64,000 nucleotides of DNA from Sphingomonas naphthae (GTDB taxonomy: Bacteria; Pseudomonadota; Alphaproteobacteria; Sphingomonadales; Sphingomonadaceae), in contig NZ_CP117411.1 of assembly GCF_028607085.1 (NCBI RefSeq), positions 1,984,001 through 2,048,000 of the forward strand. The letters are read 5' to 3'. Made by a program: the position numbers and the translations under genes. The first letter of the stretch is position 1. Each line of letters starts with the position of its first letter. Below are positions 1-7,371 of the stretch, piece by piece. The notes under the pieces are model-generated. The model was not told the DNA's origin. It made no database searches and saw only the letters and a list, made by a program, of their open reading frames with translations.

Positions 1-1
1 G

Positions 2-1276
2 ATGCCGCTGGCGGTGCCGACCGACGTCTATTTCCGGGGCGGCCCGATGCCCGAGACGGTCGATGCGCCGCTCGTGTTCGCCGGCTACGGCCTGCACATT
101 CCCGAGGCGGGCTATGACGATTTCAAGGGCCTCGACCTGAAGGGCAAGGTGGTCGTCGTGCTGAGCGGCGGGCCGGCCGATATCAGCGGCGCGCTCAAAT
201 CCAGCGCGCGATCCGAGCGCGGCAAATATCTCGCCGAGCAGGGCGCGGTCGGCGTGATCGCGCTCACCACGCCCAAGCAGGTCGAAATTCCCTGGACGCG
301 ACAGGTGCTGCTGTCGTCGGCGCCCTCGATGTTCTTCGCCGATCCGGCGCTGCGCGATGTCGCGACGCCGCTGATGGCCGCCACGCTTGACGTGGCCAAG
401 GCGCCGTTGCTGTTCGCGGGCGCGAAGCTGAGCTTCGACGAACTCTCGGCGCTGTCCGATGCGTCGAAGCCGGTGCCGACCTTTGCGCTCACGCCGCGCT
501 TCAAGGCCAAGATCGTGGCCAGGCGGAAAGCCGTCGCCTCCACCAATCTCGTCGCCAAACTGCCCGGTTCCGATCCGAAGCTCGCCGCCGAGCATGTCGT
601 GCTGTCGGCGCATTTCGATGGGCTCGGCGTCGGCCAGCCGATCAATGGCGACGCGATCTACAATGGCGCGCTCGACAATGCCTCGGGCGTGGCGAGCCTG
701 CTGGAAATCGCCAAAACGCTGACCGCGAGCAAGGTGAAGCCCAAGCGATCGATCCTGTTCACCTTCGTCACCGGCGAGGAGAAGGGGCTGCTCGGCTCGC
801 GCTATTTCGCCAAGCGGCCGAGCGTGCCAGCCGCGTCGCTGGTCGCCGATCTCAATTTCGACATGGCCCTGCCGATCTTCGCGCTGAAGGCGGTGACGCC
901 GCTGGGCTATGAGGAAAGCTCGCTCGGCACCGACGCCAAGGCGGTCAGCGCAGAGATGGGCCTGCCGATCCTGCCCGACCCCTTCCCCGACCGGAACACC
1001 TTCATCCGATCGGACCAGTATAGCTTCATCCGCGAGGGCATCCCCGCGCTGTTCTTCAAATATGGCTTCACGGCGGGTACGCCCGAGGCGGCGGCGGAGA
1101 AGGCGTGGCGCGCGAACATCTATCATTCGCCGGCCGACGATCTGAAGCAGCCGGTGATGAAGGAGGAAGCGGTGAAGCTGGACGATTATGTCGCCGCGCT
1201 GGCGCTGCGAGTCGCGAACGGCGCGGCACGACCCGCCTGGAACGAGGCCAGCTTTTTCAAGCGCTTCGTGAAATGA
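2..1276 (+). CDS. M28 family zinc aminopeptidase with PA domain (5' truncated)
   Basis: C-terminal 424 residues of a probable secreted or periplasmic metallo-aminopeptidase. The frame is open at the left edge, so the first Met in view is probably internal. The visible N-terminal part (about residues 20-130) looks like a protease-associated (PA) insert. The peptidase domain carries the expected M28 co-catalytic zinc ligands: His204 in SAHFDG, Asp225 in GALDNASG, Glu259/Glu260 in TGEEKG, Asp287 in LNFDM and His375 in YHSPAD. The family removes N-terminal residues from peptides using two zinc ions. A strong hairpin follows the stop, so the gene probably ends its own transcript. The family call is firm; the substrate is unknown. 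Confidence 0.9.
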   Translation: MPLAVPTDVYFRGGPMPETVDAPLVFAGYGLHIPEAGYDDFKGLDLKGKVVVVLSGGPADISGALKSSARSERGKYLAEQGAVGVIALTTPKQVEIPWTRQVLLSSAPSMFFADPALRDVATPLMAATLDVAKAPLLFAGAKLSFDELSALSDASKPVPTFALTPRFKAKIVARRKAVASTNLVAKLPGSDPKLAAEHVVLSAHFDGLGVGQPINGDAIYNGALDNASGVASLLEIAKTLTASKVKPKRSILFTFVTGEEKGLLGSRYFAKRPSVPAASLVADLNFDMALPIFALKAVTPLGYEESSLGTDAKAVSAEMGLPILPDPFPDRNTFIRSDQYSFIREGIPALFFKYGFTAGTPEAAAEKAWRANIYHSPADDLKQPVMKEEAVKLDDYVAALALRVANGAARPAWNEASFFKRFVK

Positions 1277-1283
1277 TGTGATG

Positions 1284-1312
1284 TGCGGAGCCACTTTACG
1301 GGTGGCTCCGCA
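1284..1312 (+). terminator. Hairpin after the M28 peptidase gene
   Basis: Perfect 11-bp stem (1284-1294 with 1302-1312) around a 7-nt loop, starting 8 bp after the stop codon. No T-run follows, so it is either a weak intrinsic terminator or a 3'-end stabilising hairpin. It lies between the peptidase gene and the tetR-like gene. Confidence 0.6.
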
Positions 1313-1321
1313 ATCCCTATG

Positions 1322-1332
1322 TACCGGACGGT
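1322..1332 (+). promoter_or_regulatory. Possible TetR operator at the tetR start codon
   Basis: TACCGGACGGT directly abuts the GTG start at 1333. It has the TACCG...CGGT form also seen twice at the efflux promoter downstream (2094-2101 and 2137-2150). This suggests autorepression by the TetR-family protein. It is inference from a shared half-site only. Confidence 0.4.
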
Positions 1333-1947
1333 GTGGAAACTCTGCTCGCCCCCCCGCCCGCCAAGGGCCGCCCGCGCGAATTCTGCGTCGACGAGGCGCT
1401 GGCCGCCGCGCTGCGCGTGTTCTGGCAGCATGGCTACGAAGGGGCGTCGCTCACCGAGCTAACGGGCGCGATGGGCATCACCAAGCCCAGTCTGTATGCG
1501 GCGTTCGGCAACAAGGAAGCCTTGTTTCACAAGGCGCTCGACCTCTACGAGCGCGAGAAGCTGGCCTATATGAAGACGGCGCTCGACGCGCCGACGTCGC
1601 GCGGCGTGGCCGAGCGGCTGCTGTTCGGCGCGCTCGAAATGCAGAGCAGCAGCTGCGATCCGAAGGGCTGCCTGGGCGTCATCAGCTCGCTGGCGTGCAG
1701 CCCGCAGAACACCTCGATTCGCGACGACGTGCTGGCGCGTCGCCTCTCCTCGCAGACGGCGATGATCGAACGCTTCACGCGCGCCAAGGCCGAGGGCGAC
1801 CTGCCCGATTCGGTCGATCCGACGGCGCTGGCGAATTACCTCATCACCGTGATGCAGGGCCTCGCCGTGCAGGCGAGCAGCGGCATGACCTGCCCCGATC
1901 TGACCGCGCTGGTCGATACCACCCTGTCCGTCTGGCCGGGACGCTGA
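1333..1947 (+). CDS. TetR/AcrR family transcriptional regulator
   Basis: 204-residue regulator with a GTG start. Residues about 14-60 form the TetR helix-turn-helix domain, including the recognition-helix stretch MGITKPSLYAAFGNKEALF. The C-terminal ligand/dimer domain is cysteine-rich (SSCDPKGCLGV and SLAC), as in several TetR proteins that answer to electrophiles or reactive compounds, although that trait is only suggestive here. It sits immediately upstream of, and co-directional with, the RND efflux operon. Similar palindromes occur at its own start and around the efflux -10 box, so it is probably the local repressor of that operon. The family call is firm; the inducer is unknown. Confidence 0.9.
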   Translation: METLLAPPPAKGRPREFCVDEALAAALRVFWQHGYEGASLTELTGAMGITKPSLYAAFGNKEALFHKALDLYEREKLAYMKTALDAPTSRGVAERLLFGALEMQSSSCDPKGCLGVISSLACSPQNTSIRDDVLARRLSSQTAMIERFTRAKAEGDLPDSVDPTALANYLITVMQGLAVQASSGMTCPDLTALVDTTLSVWPGR

Positions 1948-1954
1948 ACCTTGC

Positions 1955-2064
1955 TCCCCTCCCGCTTGCGGGAGGGGTTGGGGGTGGGACCGCACCATCA
2001 GCGTCGGAGCGCGATCCTTGCGGATCGCGCGCCCACCCCTGGCCCCTCCCGCAAGCGGGAGGGG
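1955..2064. repeat. Paired intergenic palindrome (REP/MITE-like)
   Basis: Two copies of the hairpin CCCCTCCCGC/GCGGGAGGGG (1956-1977 and 2043-2064) stand in inverted orientation. Between them lie matching GGGGTGGG/CCCACCCC flanks and a central hairpin GCGCGATCC-TTGC-GGATCGCGC (2009-2030). The whole 110-bp unit can fold into one cruciform. It separates tetR from the efflux operon and may also terminate tetR transcription. Elements of this style are common in sphingomonad intergenic regions. Confidence 0.8.
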
Positions 2065-2093
2065 AATGATTGAACCTCTCAAACTTTTTTACT

Positions 2094-2150
2094 TACCGGT
2101 ACAGAAAGCCGTTGACGCGGCGCAGCATCGACATCTATACCGCTTGGTAT
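2094..2150 (+). promoter_or_regulatory. Promoter and operators of the RND efflux operon
   Basis: A sigma70-like promoter is visible: -35 TTGACG at 2112-2117 and -10 TATACC at 2136-2141, spacer 18. The -10 box is embedded in a perfect palindrome ATACC-GCTT-GGTAT (2137-2150). A second palindrome, TACCGGTA (2094-2101), lies just upstream of the -35 box. This layout is typical of repression by a TetR protein, most likely the upstream 1333-1947 product. The transcript would carry a leader of more than 200 nt before the first long gene at 2392. Confidence 0.6.
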
Positions 2151-2199
2151 CGAAGGTGACTCGGGGAACCACCCCCGATGCGACCGAGGAGACCGCTCG

Positions 2200-2220
2200 A
2201 TGAAGACGGCACGCATCTAA
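2200..2220 (+). other. Six-codon leader ORF upstream of the efflux operon
   Basis: ATG AAG ACG GCA CGC ATC TAA encodes MKTARI. It is preceded by the near-ideal Shine-Dalgarno GAGGAG (2186-2191) with an 8-nt spacer, inside the long leader of the efflux operon. A site this good in front of a six-codon frame is either a regulatory leader peptide or the remnant of a truncated gene. No antiterminator structure could be proved by eye. Confidence 0.4.
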
Positions 2221-2391
2221 CCGGCGTCGGCCCACAGGGACCGACCCTTCCACATTCCGAAACGCCCGACCGGCGCCGCGCCTGACCGCGCGGGCCTGAA
2301 CGGCTCCATGCGCCCGCAGCGATGCGGCGCGCGGACGACAGCGTGCGCCCGTGAGCGGCGACGGCTGTCCCGATGAGATCAGGGGGACATC

Positions 2392-2799
2392 ATGGCCTAT
2401 ATGGATTTCAACGCCGGCTTCGGCATCGCGCAAACCCAGAGCGTGACGGCCCAGACCGCCCGCCCCGCCCCGGCCGCCACCCGCCCGCGCTTCTCCGCGC
2501 TGGAATGGACGGTGATCGCGATGGCGCGGCGCGAGGGCCTGCGCTCGATCGGCACCCCCAGCCGGCTCGCCCGTGCGCTGGGCGGCCTGTTTGGCTTCGG
2601 CAGCACCTCGCGGCTGGCCGACAGCCGGCTGGAGGCGCTGCGCCGCGCCGCCATCCACGCCTGGGCGCGTGGCCCCGCCCTTCCCGTCGCCGAGCGCGCC
2701 GCCTTTATCGATGCCGGCTTCACCCCGGACCATCTGGAAGCGCTGATCGCCAGCGTGTCGATGGCCCGCGTCTCCGATTATCGTGGAGCGATCGCATGA
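2392..2799 (+). CDS. Hypothetical protein, first long gene of the efflux operon
   Basis: 135-residue protein of unrecognised family. The start is supported by AGGGGG a few bases upstream. The first 35 residues are Ala/Pro/Thr-rich and look disordered. Residues about 36-125 are predicted helical and begin with LEWTVIAMARREGLRSI, which resembles a small cytosolic helical domain. There is no signal peptide or membrane segment. Its stop overlaps the start of the membrane-fusion gene (ATGA at 2796-2799), so the two are translationally coupled. That argues for a real protein with a role tied to the pump, but the function is not known. Confidence 0.65.
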   Translation: MAYMDFNAGFGIAQTQSVTAQTARPAPAATRPRFSALEWTVIAMARREGLRSIGTPSRLARALGGLFGFGSTSRLADSRLEALRRAAIHAWARGPALPVAERAAFIDAGFTPDHLEALIASVSMARVSDYRGAIA

Positions 2800-4073
2800 A
2801 CATGATCTCCAGGATCGAGCCGGCGGAGGGCGCCACCGCCCCCGCCGCGCTCAAGGCCCGTTTCTCCCGCCTGTCGCGCTGGCAGCGCGGCGGGCTTGTC
2901 CTCCTGCCCATCGCCATCCTCGCCGCCGGCGGGATGAAGCTGTCGGGTGGCGGCAACGAGGCGGTGGCCGCGCCCGGCCCCACCATGGTCACCGTCGCCA
3001 GCCCGCTGCTGCGCGAGGTGAACGAGTGGGACGATTATGTCGGCCGCTTCGCCCCCAGCCGCAGCGTCGAAATCCGCCCGCGCGTGTCGGGCGAGGTGAC
3101 GGCAGTGCATTTCCACGACGGCGACATCGTCAAGGCCGGGCAATTGCTCTTCACGATCGACCCGCGCCCCTTCACGGCGGCGCTGGCCGAGGCGCGCGCC
3201 AATGCCGCCAGCGCGCGGAGCAGCCTGGCGCTGGCCCGCGCCGATCTCGGCCGCGCGACCCGGCTGATCGCCGACGAGGCGGTCTCCGCCGGAGAAGTCG
3301 ATGCCCTGCGTGCCCGCGTGCAGGCCGCCGAGGCCGCGCTCGCCGCCGCCGACGCCCGCATCCGCGCCCGCGCGCTCGATGTGGAATGGACGCAGATCCG
3401 CGCGCCGATCACCGGCCGCATTTCCGATCGCCGGGTCGATCCGGGCAATCAGGTGGCGGGTGCCGAGGGCAATAGCGGCAGCCTGCTGACCACCGTCAAC
3501 GCGCTCGACCCGATCTATTTCAGCTTCGACGGATCGGAGGCCTTGTTCCTGAAGGCCCAGCGCGCCAGGCGCGACGGCGGGACCGCCCCGGTCGAGGTGC
3601 GGTTGCAGGACGAGGCCGAGCATCGCTGGAAGGGCAGGCTCGACTTCACCGACAACAGCCTCGACAGCCGATCGGGCACAATCCGGGGCCGGGCGATCCT
3701 GTCCAACCCCGATTATTTCCTCACCCCCGGCATGTTCGGCAACATGCGGCTCGGCAGCGGCGCGCCGGTGCGCGCCCTGCTGGTGCCCGACGCCGCGATC
3801 CAGACCGATCAGGCGCGCAAGATCGTGATGGTGGTCGATACCACCGGCAAGGTCGCGGCGCGGCCGATCGAGCTGGGTTCGGTGATCGATGGGCTGCGTG
3901 TCGTGCGATCGGGCCTGACGCCGAAGGATCGGGTGGTGATCGGCAACGCGCTGGCCGTCCTCCCCGGCATGGCCGTCACCACGAAGACCGGCCGGATCAT
4001 GCCCGAACGCAGCGAGATCGCCAGCGCGGCGGCCCCCGTGCCGCTGGCCGGCGAGGCGACCTTCGCCCGCTAG
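2796..4073 (+). CDS. RND efflux membrane fusion (periplasmic adaptor) protein
   Basis: 425-residue HlyD/AcrA-type adaptor linking the inner-membrane pump to the outer-membrane factor. Residues 33-46 form an N-terminal membrane anchor. The barrel-sandwich/lipoyl half-motif VSGEVTAVHFHDGDIVKAG lies near residue 98. An alanine-rich alpha-hairpin spans about 125-185, the second lipoyl half is near residues 200-225, and the beta-barrel and membrane-proximal domains follow. The start at 2796 was chosen because it overlaps the preceding stop and gives a correctly placed anchor; the frame is open further upstream without a plausible start. A hairpin separates it from the pump gene. The family call is firm; substrates cannot be read from sequence. 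Confidence 0.93.
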   Translation: MNMISRIEPAEGATAPAALKARFSRLSRWQRGGLVLLPIAILAAGGMKLSGGGNEAVAAPGPTMVTVASPLLREVNEWDDYVGRFAPSRSVEIRPRVSGEVTAVHFHDGDIVKAGQLLFTIDPRPFTAALAEARANAASARSSLALARADLGRATRLIADEAVSAGEVDALRARVQAAEAALAAADARIRARALDVEWTQIRAPITGRISDRRVDPGNQVAGAEGNSGSLLTTVNALDPIYFSFDGSEALFLKAQRARRDGGTAPVEVRLQDEAEHRWKGRLDFTDNSLDSRSGTIRGRAILSNPDYFLTPGMFGNMRLGSGAPVRALLVPDAAIQTDQARKIVMVVDTTGKVAARPIELGSVIDGLRVVRSGLTPKDRVVIGNALAVLPGMAVTTKTGRIMPERSEIASAAAPVPLAGEATFAR

Positions 4074-4087
4074 GCCCCAGGGATCGC

Positions 4088-4121
4088 CACCGGCGGAGGA
4101 ACCCCTAGCCCTCCGCCGGTG
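4088..4121 (+). other. Intra-operon hairpin between adaptor and pump genes
   Basis: Perfect 12-bp stem CACCGGCGGAGG / CCTCCGCCGGTG with a 10-nt loop, in the 103-bp gap between the adaptor stop and the pump start. No T-run follows, so full termination is unlikely. A stem here could protect the upstream mRNA or attenuate distal expression, giving more adaptor than pump. Confidence 0.6.
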
Positions 4122-4176
4122 ACGTAAACCGGCCTTCCCGGACAAAATTTCCACTCCGTTTCAGGAGTTTCAGATC

Positions 4177-7100
4177 ATGCGCCTGTCGCGCTTCTTCATC
4201 ACGCGGCCGATCTTCGCCGCGGTGATCGCGGTCGTCATCACCATCGTCGGCGCGCTCGCCTACATGGGGCTGCCGGTCTCCCAATATCCCGACATCGTGC
4301 CCCCCACGGTGACGGTGAGCGCCACCTATCCCGGTGCCTCCGCCGAAACCGTCGCCGAAACCGTCGCCGCGCCGATCGAGCAGGAGATCAACGGCGTCGA
4401 CAACATGCTCTACCAGTCGAGCCAGTCGACCGGCGACGGCAAGCTGACCATCACCGTCACCTTCAAGATCGGCACCGATCTGGATGCCGCGCAGGTGCTG
4501 GTACAGAACCGGGTCGCCATCGCCGTGCCGCGCCTGCCGCAGGAGGTGCAGCGCCTCGGCATCGTCACGCGCAAGACCTCACCCGACTTCCTGATGGTGG
4601 TGAACCTGCTGTCGCCGGATAATTCGCTCGATCGCGGCTACGTCTCCAATTACGCGCTGACCCAGGTGCGCGACCGCCTCTCCCGCATCGACGGCGTGGG
4701 CGACGTGCAGCTGTTCGGCGCGCGCGATTATTCGATGCGCGTGTGGATCGATCCCGGCCGCGCCGCGGCACTCGGCCTGACGGCGGGCGATATCGTCGCG
4801 GCGCTGCGGGCCCAGAACGTGCAGGTCGCCGCCGGCACGCTTGGCCAGCCCCCTTATGATCGCGGCAACGCCTTCCAGCTCAATGTCGAGACGCAAGGGC
4901 GCCTCAACGATCCCAAGCAGTTCGCCGATGTCGTGATCCGATCGGATGCGGACGGGCGCCAGGTGCGCGTGTCCGATGTCGCGCGGGTCGAGCTGGGCGC
5001 GCAGGATTATGGCGCCAACACCTATCTGTCGGGCCAGCCCTCGGTGGTGGTCGCGGTGTTCCAGCGCCCCGGATCGAACGCGCTGGGCGCCGCCGAGGCG
5101 GTCTCGGCCGAGATGAAGGCGATGGCCGCCAAATTCCCCAAGGGCCTCGAATATCGCGTCATCTACAACCCCACCGAATTCATCGCCCAGTCGATCGACG
5201 CGGTGAAGCATACCCTGGTCGAGGCGATCATCCTCGTCGTGCTGGTGATCCTCGTCTTCCTCCAGAAATGGCGCGCGGCGATCATCCCGGTGGTGGCGAT
5301 CCCCGTGTCGCTGATCGGCACCTTCGCGGTGCTGGCGGCGCTGGGCTATTCGCTCAACAACCTCTCGCTGTTCGGGCTGGTGCTGGCGATCGGCATCGTC
5401 GTCGACGACGCGATCGTCGTGGTCGAGAATGTCGAGCGCAATCTGCATCACGGCCTCTCCCCGCTGGAGGCCGCGCGCACCTCGATGGACGAAGTGTCGG
5501 GCGCGCTCGTCGCGATCGTGCTGGTGCTGTGCGCGGTGTTCGTGCCGACCCTGTTCCTCACCGGCATGTCGGGCGCTTTCTACCAGCAGTTCGCGGTGAC
5601 GATCTCGACCGCGACGATCATCTCGCTGATCCTGTCGCTCACCCTCTCACCCGCGCTGGCGGCGATGCTGCTCAAGCCCAACGAGACGCTTGGCCACGAC
5701 GCGCCGCGCTGGAAGCGGCTGATCGCCGCCGCCGGCGACCGCTTCAACCGCGCGTTCGATCGCATGGGCGAGGGCTATGCCGCCCTCACCCGCCGCCTCG
5801 TCACCCGGCCGAAGCGCGTGATGCTCACCTATGGCGGGCTGATCGCCGCCACCGCCGCCGTCTTCTGGGCGACGCCGACCGGCTTCATCCCGGCGCAGGA
5901 TCAGGGCTATTTCCTGGCCGCGATCCAGCTTCCGCCCGGCTCCTCCATTGCCCGCACCGATGCGGTGATGAAGAAGGTCGCGGCGAAGCTCCTCCCCATT
6001 GCGGGCGTCAAGGGCTCGGTGATGCTGGCGGGCTTCGACGGCCCCTCGCAGACCCTCGCCCCCAATTCCGCCGCCGCTTATTTCCCGCTGAAGAGCTTCG
6101 AGGAGCGGCAGGCGCTCGGCGTCACCTTCGCGCAGATCATGGCGGAGGCGCAGAAGGCCACCGCCGACGTCGATCAGGCGCGCGTATTCATCGTGCCGCC
6201 GCCGCTGATCCAGGGCATCGGCACCGCCGGCGGCTATCGCATCATGGTGCAGGACCAGTCGGGCCAGGGCTATCAGGCGCTCAACCAGGCGACCGGCGGC
6301 CTGCTCGGCAAGGCCAACCAGACCGAGGGGCTGAAACAGGTCTATACCTTCTTCGAGACCGCCACGCCGCGCATCTTCGCCGATATCGATCGCAAGAAGG
6401 CCGATATGCTGGGCGTGCCGCCGGAGCGCGTGTTCGAGGCGCTTCAGGTCTATCTCGGCTCGGCCTTCGTCAACGATTTCAACCTGCTCGGCCGCACCTA
6501 TCGCGTCACCGCGCAGGCCGACGCCCCCTTCCGCGAGACGCCGGCCGATATCGCCAACCTCAAGACCCGCTCCAATTCCGGCGCGATGGTGCCGGTGGGA
6601 TCGGTCTCCACCTTCCGCGACAAGACCGGCCCCTATCGCGTGACCCGCTACAACCTCTTCCCGGCGGTCGAGGTGGATGGCGATACCGCGCCCGGCTTCT
6701 CCTCGGGCCAGTCGCTGGTCGCGATGGAGAAGGTGGCGGATGCCTCGCTGCCCAAGGGTTATGGCCACGAATGGACCGGCATCGCCTATCAGCAGCGCGC
6801 GGCGGGCAATACGGCGGCGATCGTCTTCGCGATGGCGGTGGTGTTCGTCTTCCTGGTGCTGGCGGCGCAATATGAGAGCCTGACCCTGCCGCTGGCGATC
6901 ATCCTGATCGTGCCGATGTGCCTGCTGGCGGCGATGGTGGGCGTGAACCTGCGCGGCATGGACAATAATGTCCTGACGCAGATCGGCCTGGTCGTGCTGA
7001 TCGCGCTGGCGGCGAAGAACGCCATCCTCGTGGTGGAATTCGCCAAGCAGGCCGAGGAGCAGGACGGGCTCAGCCCGATCGAGGCCGCCGTCCGCGCCGC

Positions 7101-7359
7101 CCGCGATCGTCTCCGCCCGATCCTGATGACTAGCTTCGCCTTCATCCTCGGCGCGGTGCCGCTGGTGATCGCCAAGGGCGCCGGCGCCGAGCTGCGGCAG
7201 GCGCTGGGGACGGCGGTGTTCTTCGGCATGATCGGCGTCACCGCCTTCGGCCTGCTCTTCACGCCGACCTTCTACGTCGTGTGCCGGGCTCTCGCGGCGC
7301 GGCTCGCCCGCCGCCGCGAGACGCCCCCGGCGCCCCTCGCCCTTCAGCCCGCCGAATAG
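4177..7359 (+). CDS. RND multidrug efflux transporter, HAE1/AcrB type
   Basis: 1060-residue proton-driven drug exporter of the inner membrane with two repeated halves (TM1 at about residues 10-30, TM7 near 540) and two large periplasmic loops. The proton-relay residues are present: Asp410 and Asp411 in IGIVVDDAIVVVENVERN (TM4), and Lys947 in ALAAKNAILVVEFAKQ (TM10), matching AcrB D407/D408/K940. The start has AGGAG upstream. It forms a tripartite pump with the adaptor before it and the OprM-type channel after it, only 12 bp downstream. The length is standard for the family. Substrate range is not predictable. Confidence 0.97.
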   Translation: MRLSRFFITRPIFAAVIAVVITIVGALAYMGLPVSQYPDIVPPTVTVSATYPGASAETVAETVAAPIEQEINGVDNMLYQSSQSTGDGKLTITVTFKIGTDLDAAQVLVQNRVAIAVPRLPQEVQRLGIVTRKTSPDFLMVVNLLSPDNSLDRGYVSNYALTQVRDRLSRIDGVGDVQLFGARDYSMRVWIDPGRAAALGLTAGDIVAALRAQNVQVAAGTLGQPPYDRGNAFQLNVETQGRLNDPKQFADVVIRSDADGRQVRVSDVARVELGAQDYGANTYLSGQPSVVVAVFQRPGSNALGAAEAVSAEMKAMAAKFPKGLEYRVIYNPTEFIAQSIDAVKHTLVEAIILVVLVILVFLQKWRAAIIPVVAIPVSLIGTFAVLAALGYSLNNLSLFGLVLAIGIVVDDAIVVVENVERNLHHGLSPLEAARTSMDEVSGALVAIVLVLCAVFVPTLFLTGMSGAFYQQFAVTISTATIISLILSLTLSPALAAMLLKPNETLGHDAPRWKRLIAAAGDRFNRAFDRMGEGYAALTRRLVTRPKRVMLTYGGLIAATAAVFWATPTGFIPAQDQGYFLAAIQLPPGSSIARTDAVMKKVAAKLLPIAGVKGSVMLAGFDGPSQTLAPNSAAAYFPLKSFEERQALGVTFAQIMAEAQKATADVDQARVFIVPPPLIQGIGTAGGYRIMVQDQSGQGYQALNQATGGLLGKANQTEGLKQVYTFFETATPRIFADIDRKKADMLGVPPERVFEALQVYLGSAFVNDFNLLGRTYRVTAQADAPFRETPADIANLKTRSNSGAMVPVGSVSTFRDKTGPYRVTRYNLFPAVEVDGDTAPGFSSGQSLVAMEKVADASLPKGYGHEWTGIAYQQRAAGNTAAIVFAMAVVFVFLVLAAQYESLTLPLAIILIVPMCLLAAMVGVNLRGMDNNVLTQIGLVVLIALAAKNAILVVEFAKQAEEQDGLSPIEAAVRAARDRLRPILMTSFAFILGAVPLVIAKGAGAELRQALGTAVFFGMIGVTAFGLLFTPTFYVVCRALAARLARRRETPPAPLALQPAE

Positions 7360-7371
7360 GAGCAGGCCCTC

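Noticed and set aside
2-4. The ATG at the left edge as the true start of the M28 peptidase
   Set aside because: The frame is open to the window edge, and the protein lacks the signal peptide and first part of the domain expected for this family.
1955-2064. Closely spaced repeats as a possible CRISPR array
   Set aside because: The copies are inverted, not direct, and there are no regularly spaced unique spacers or cas genes.
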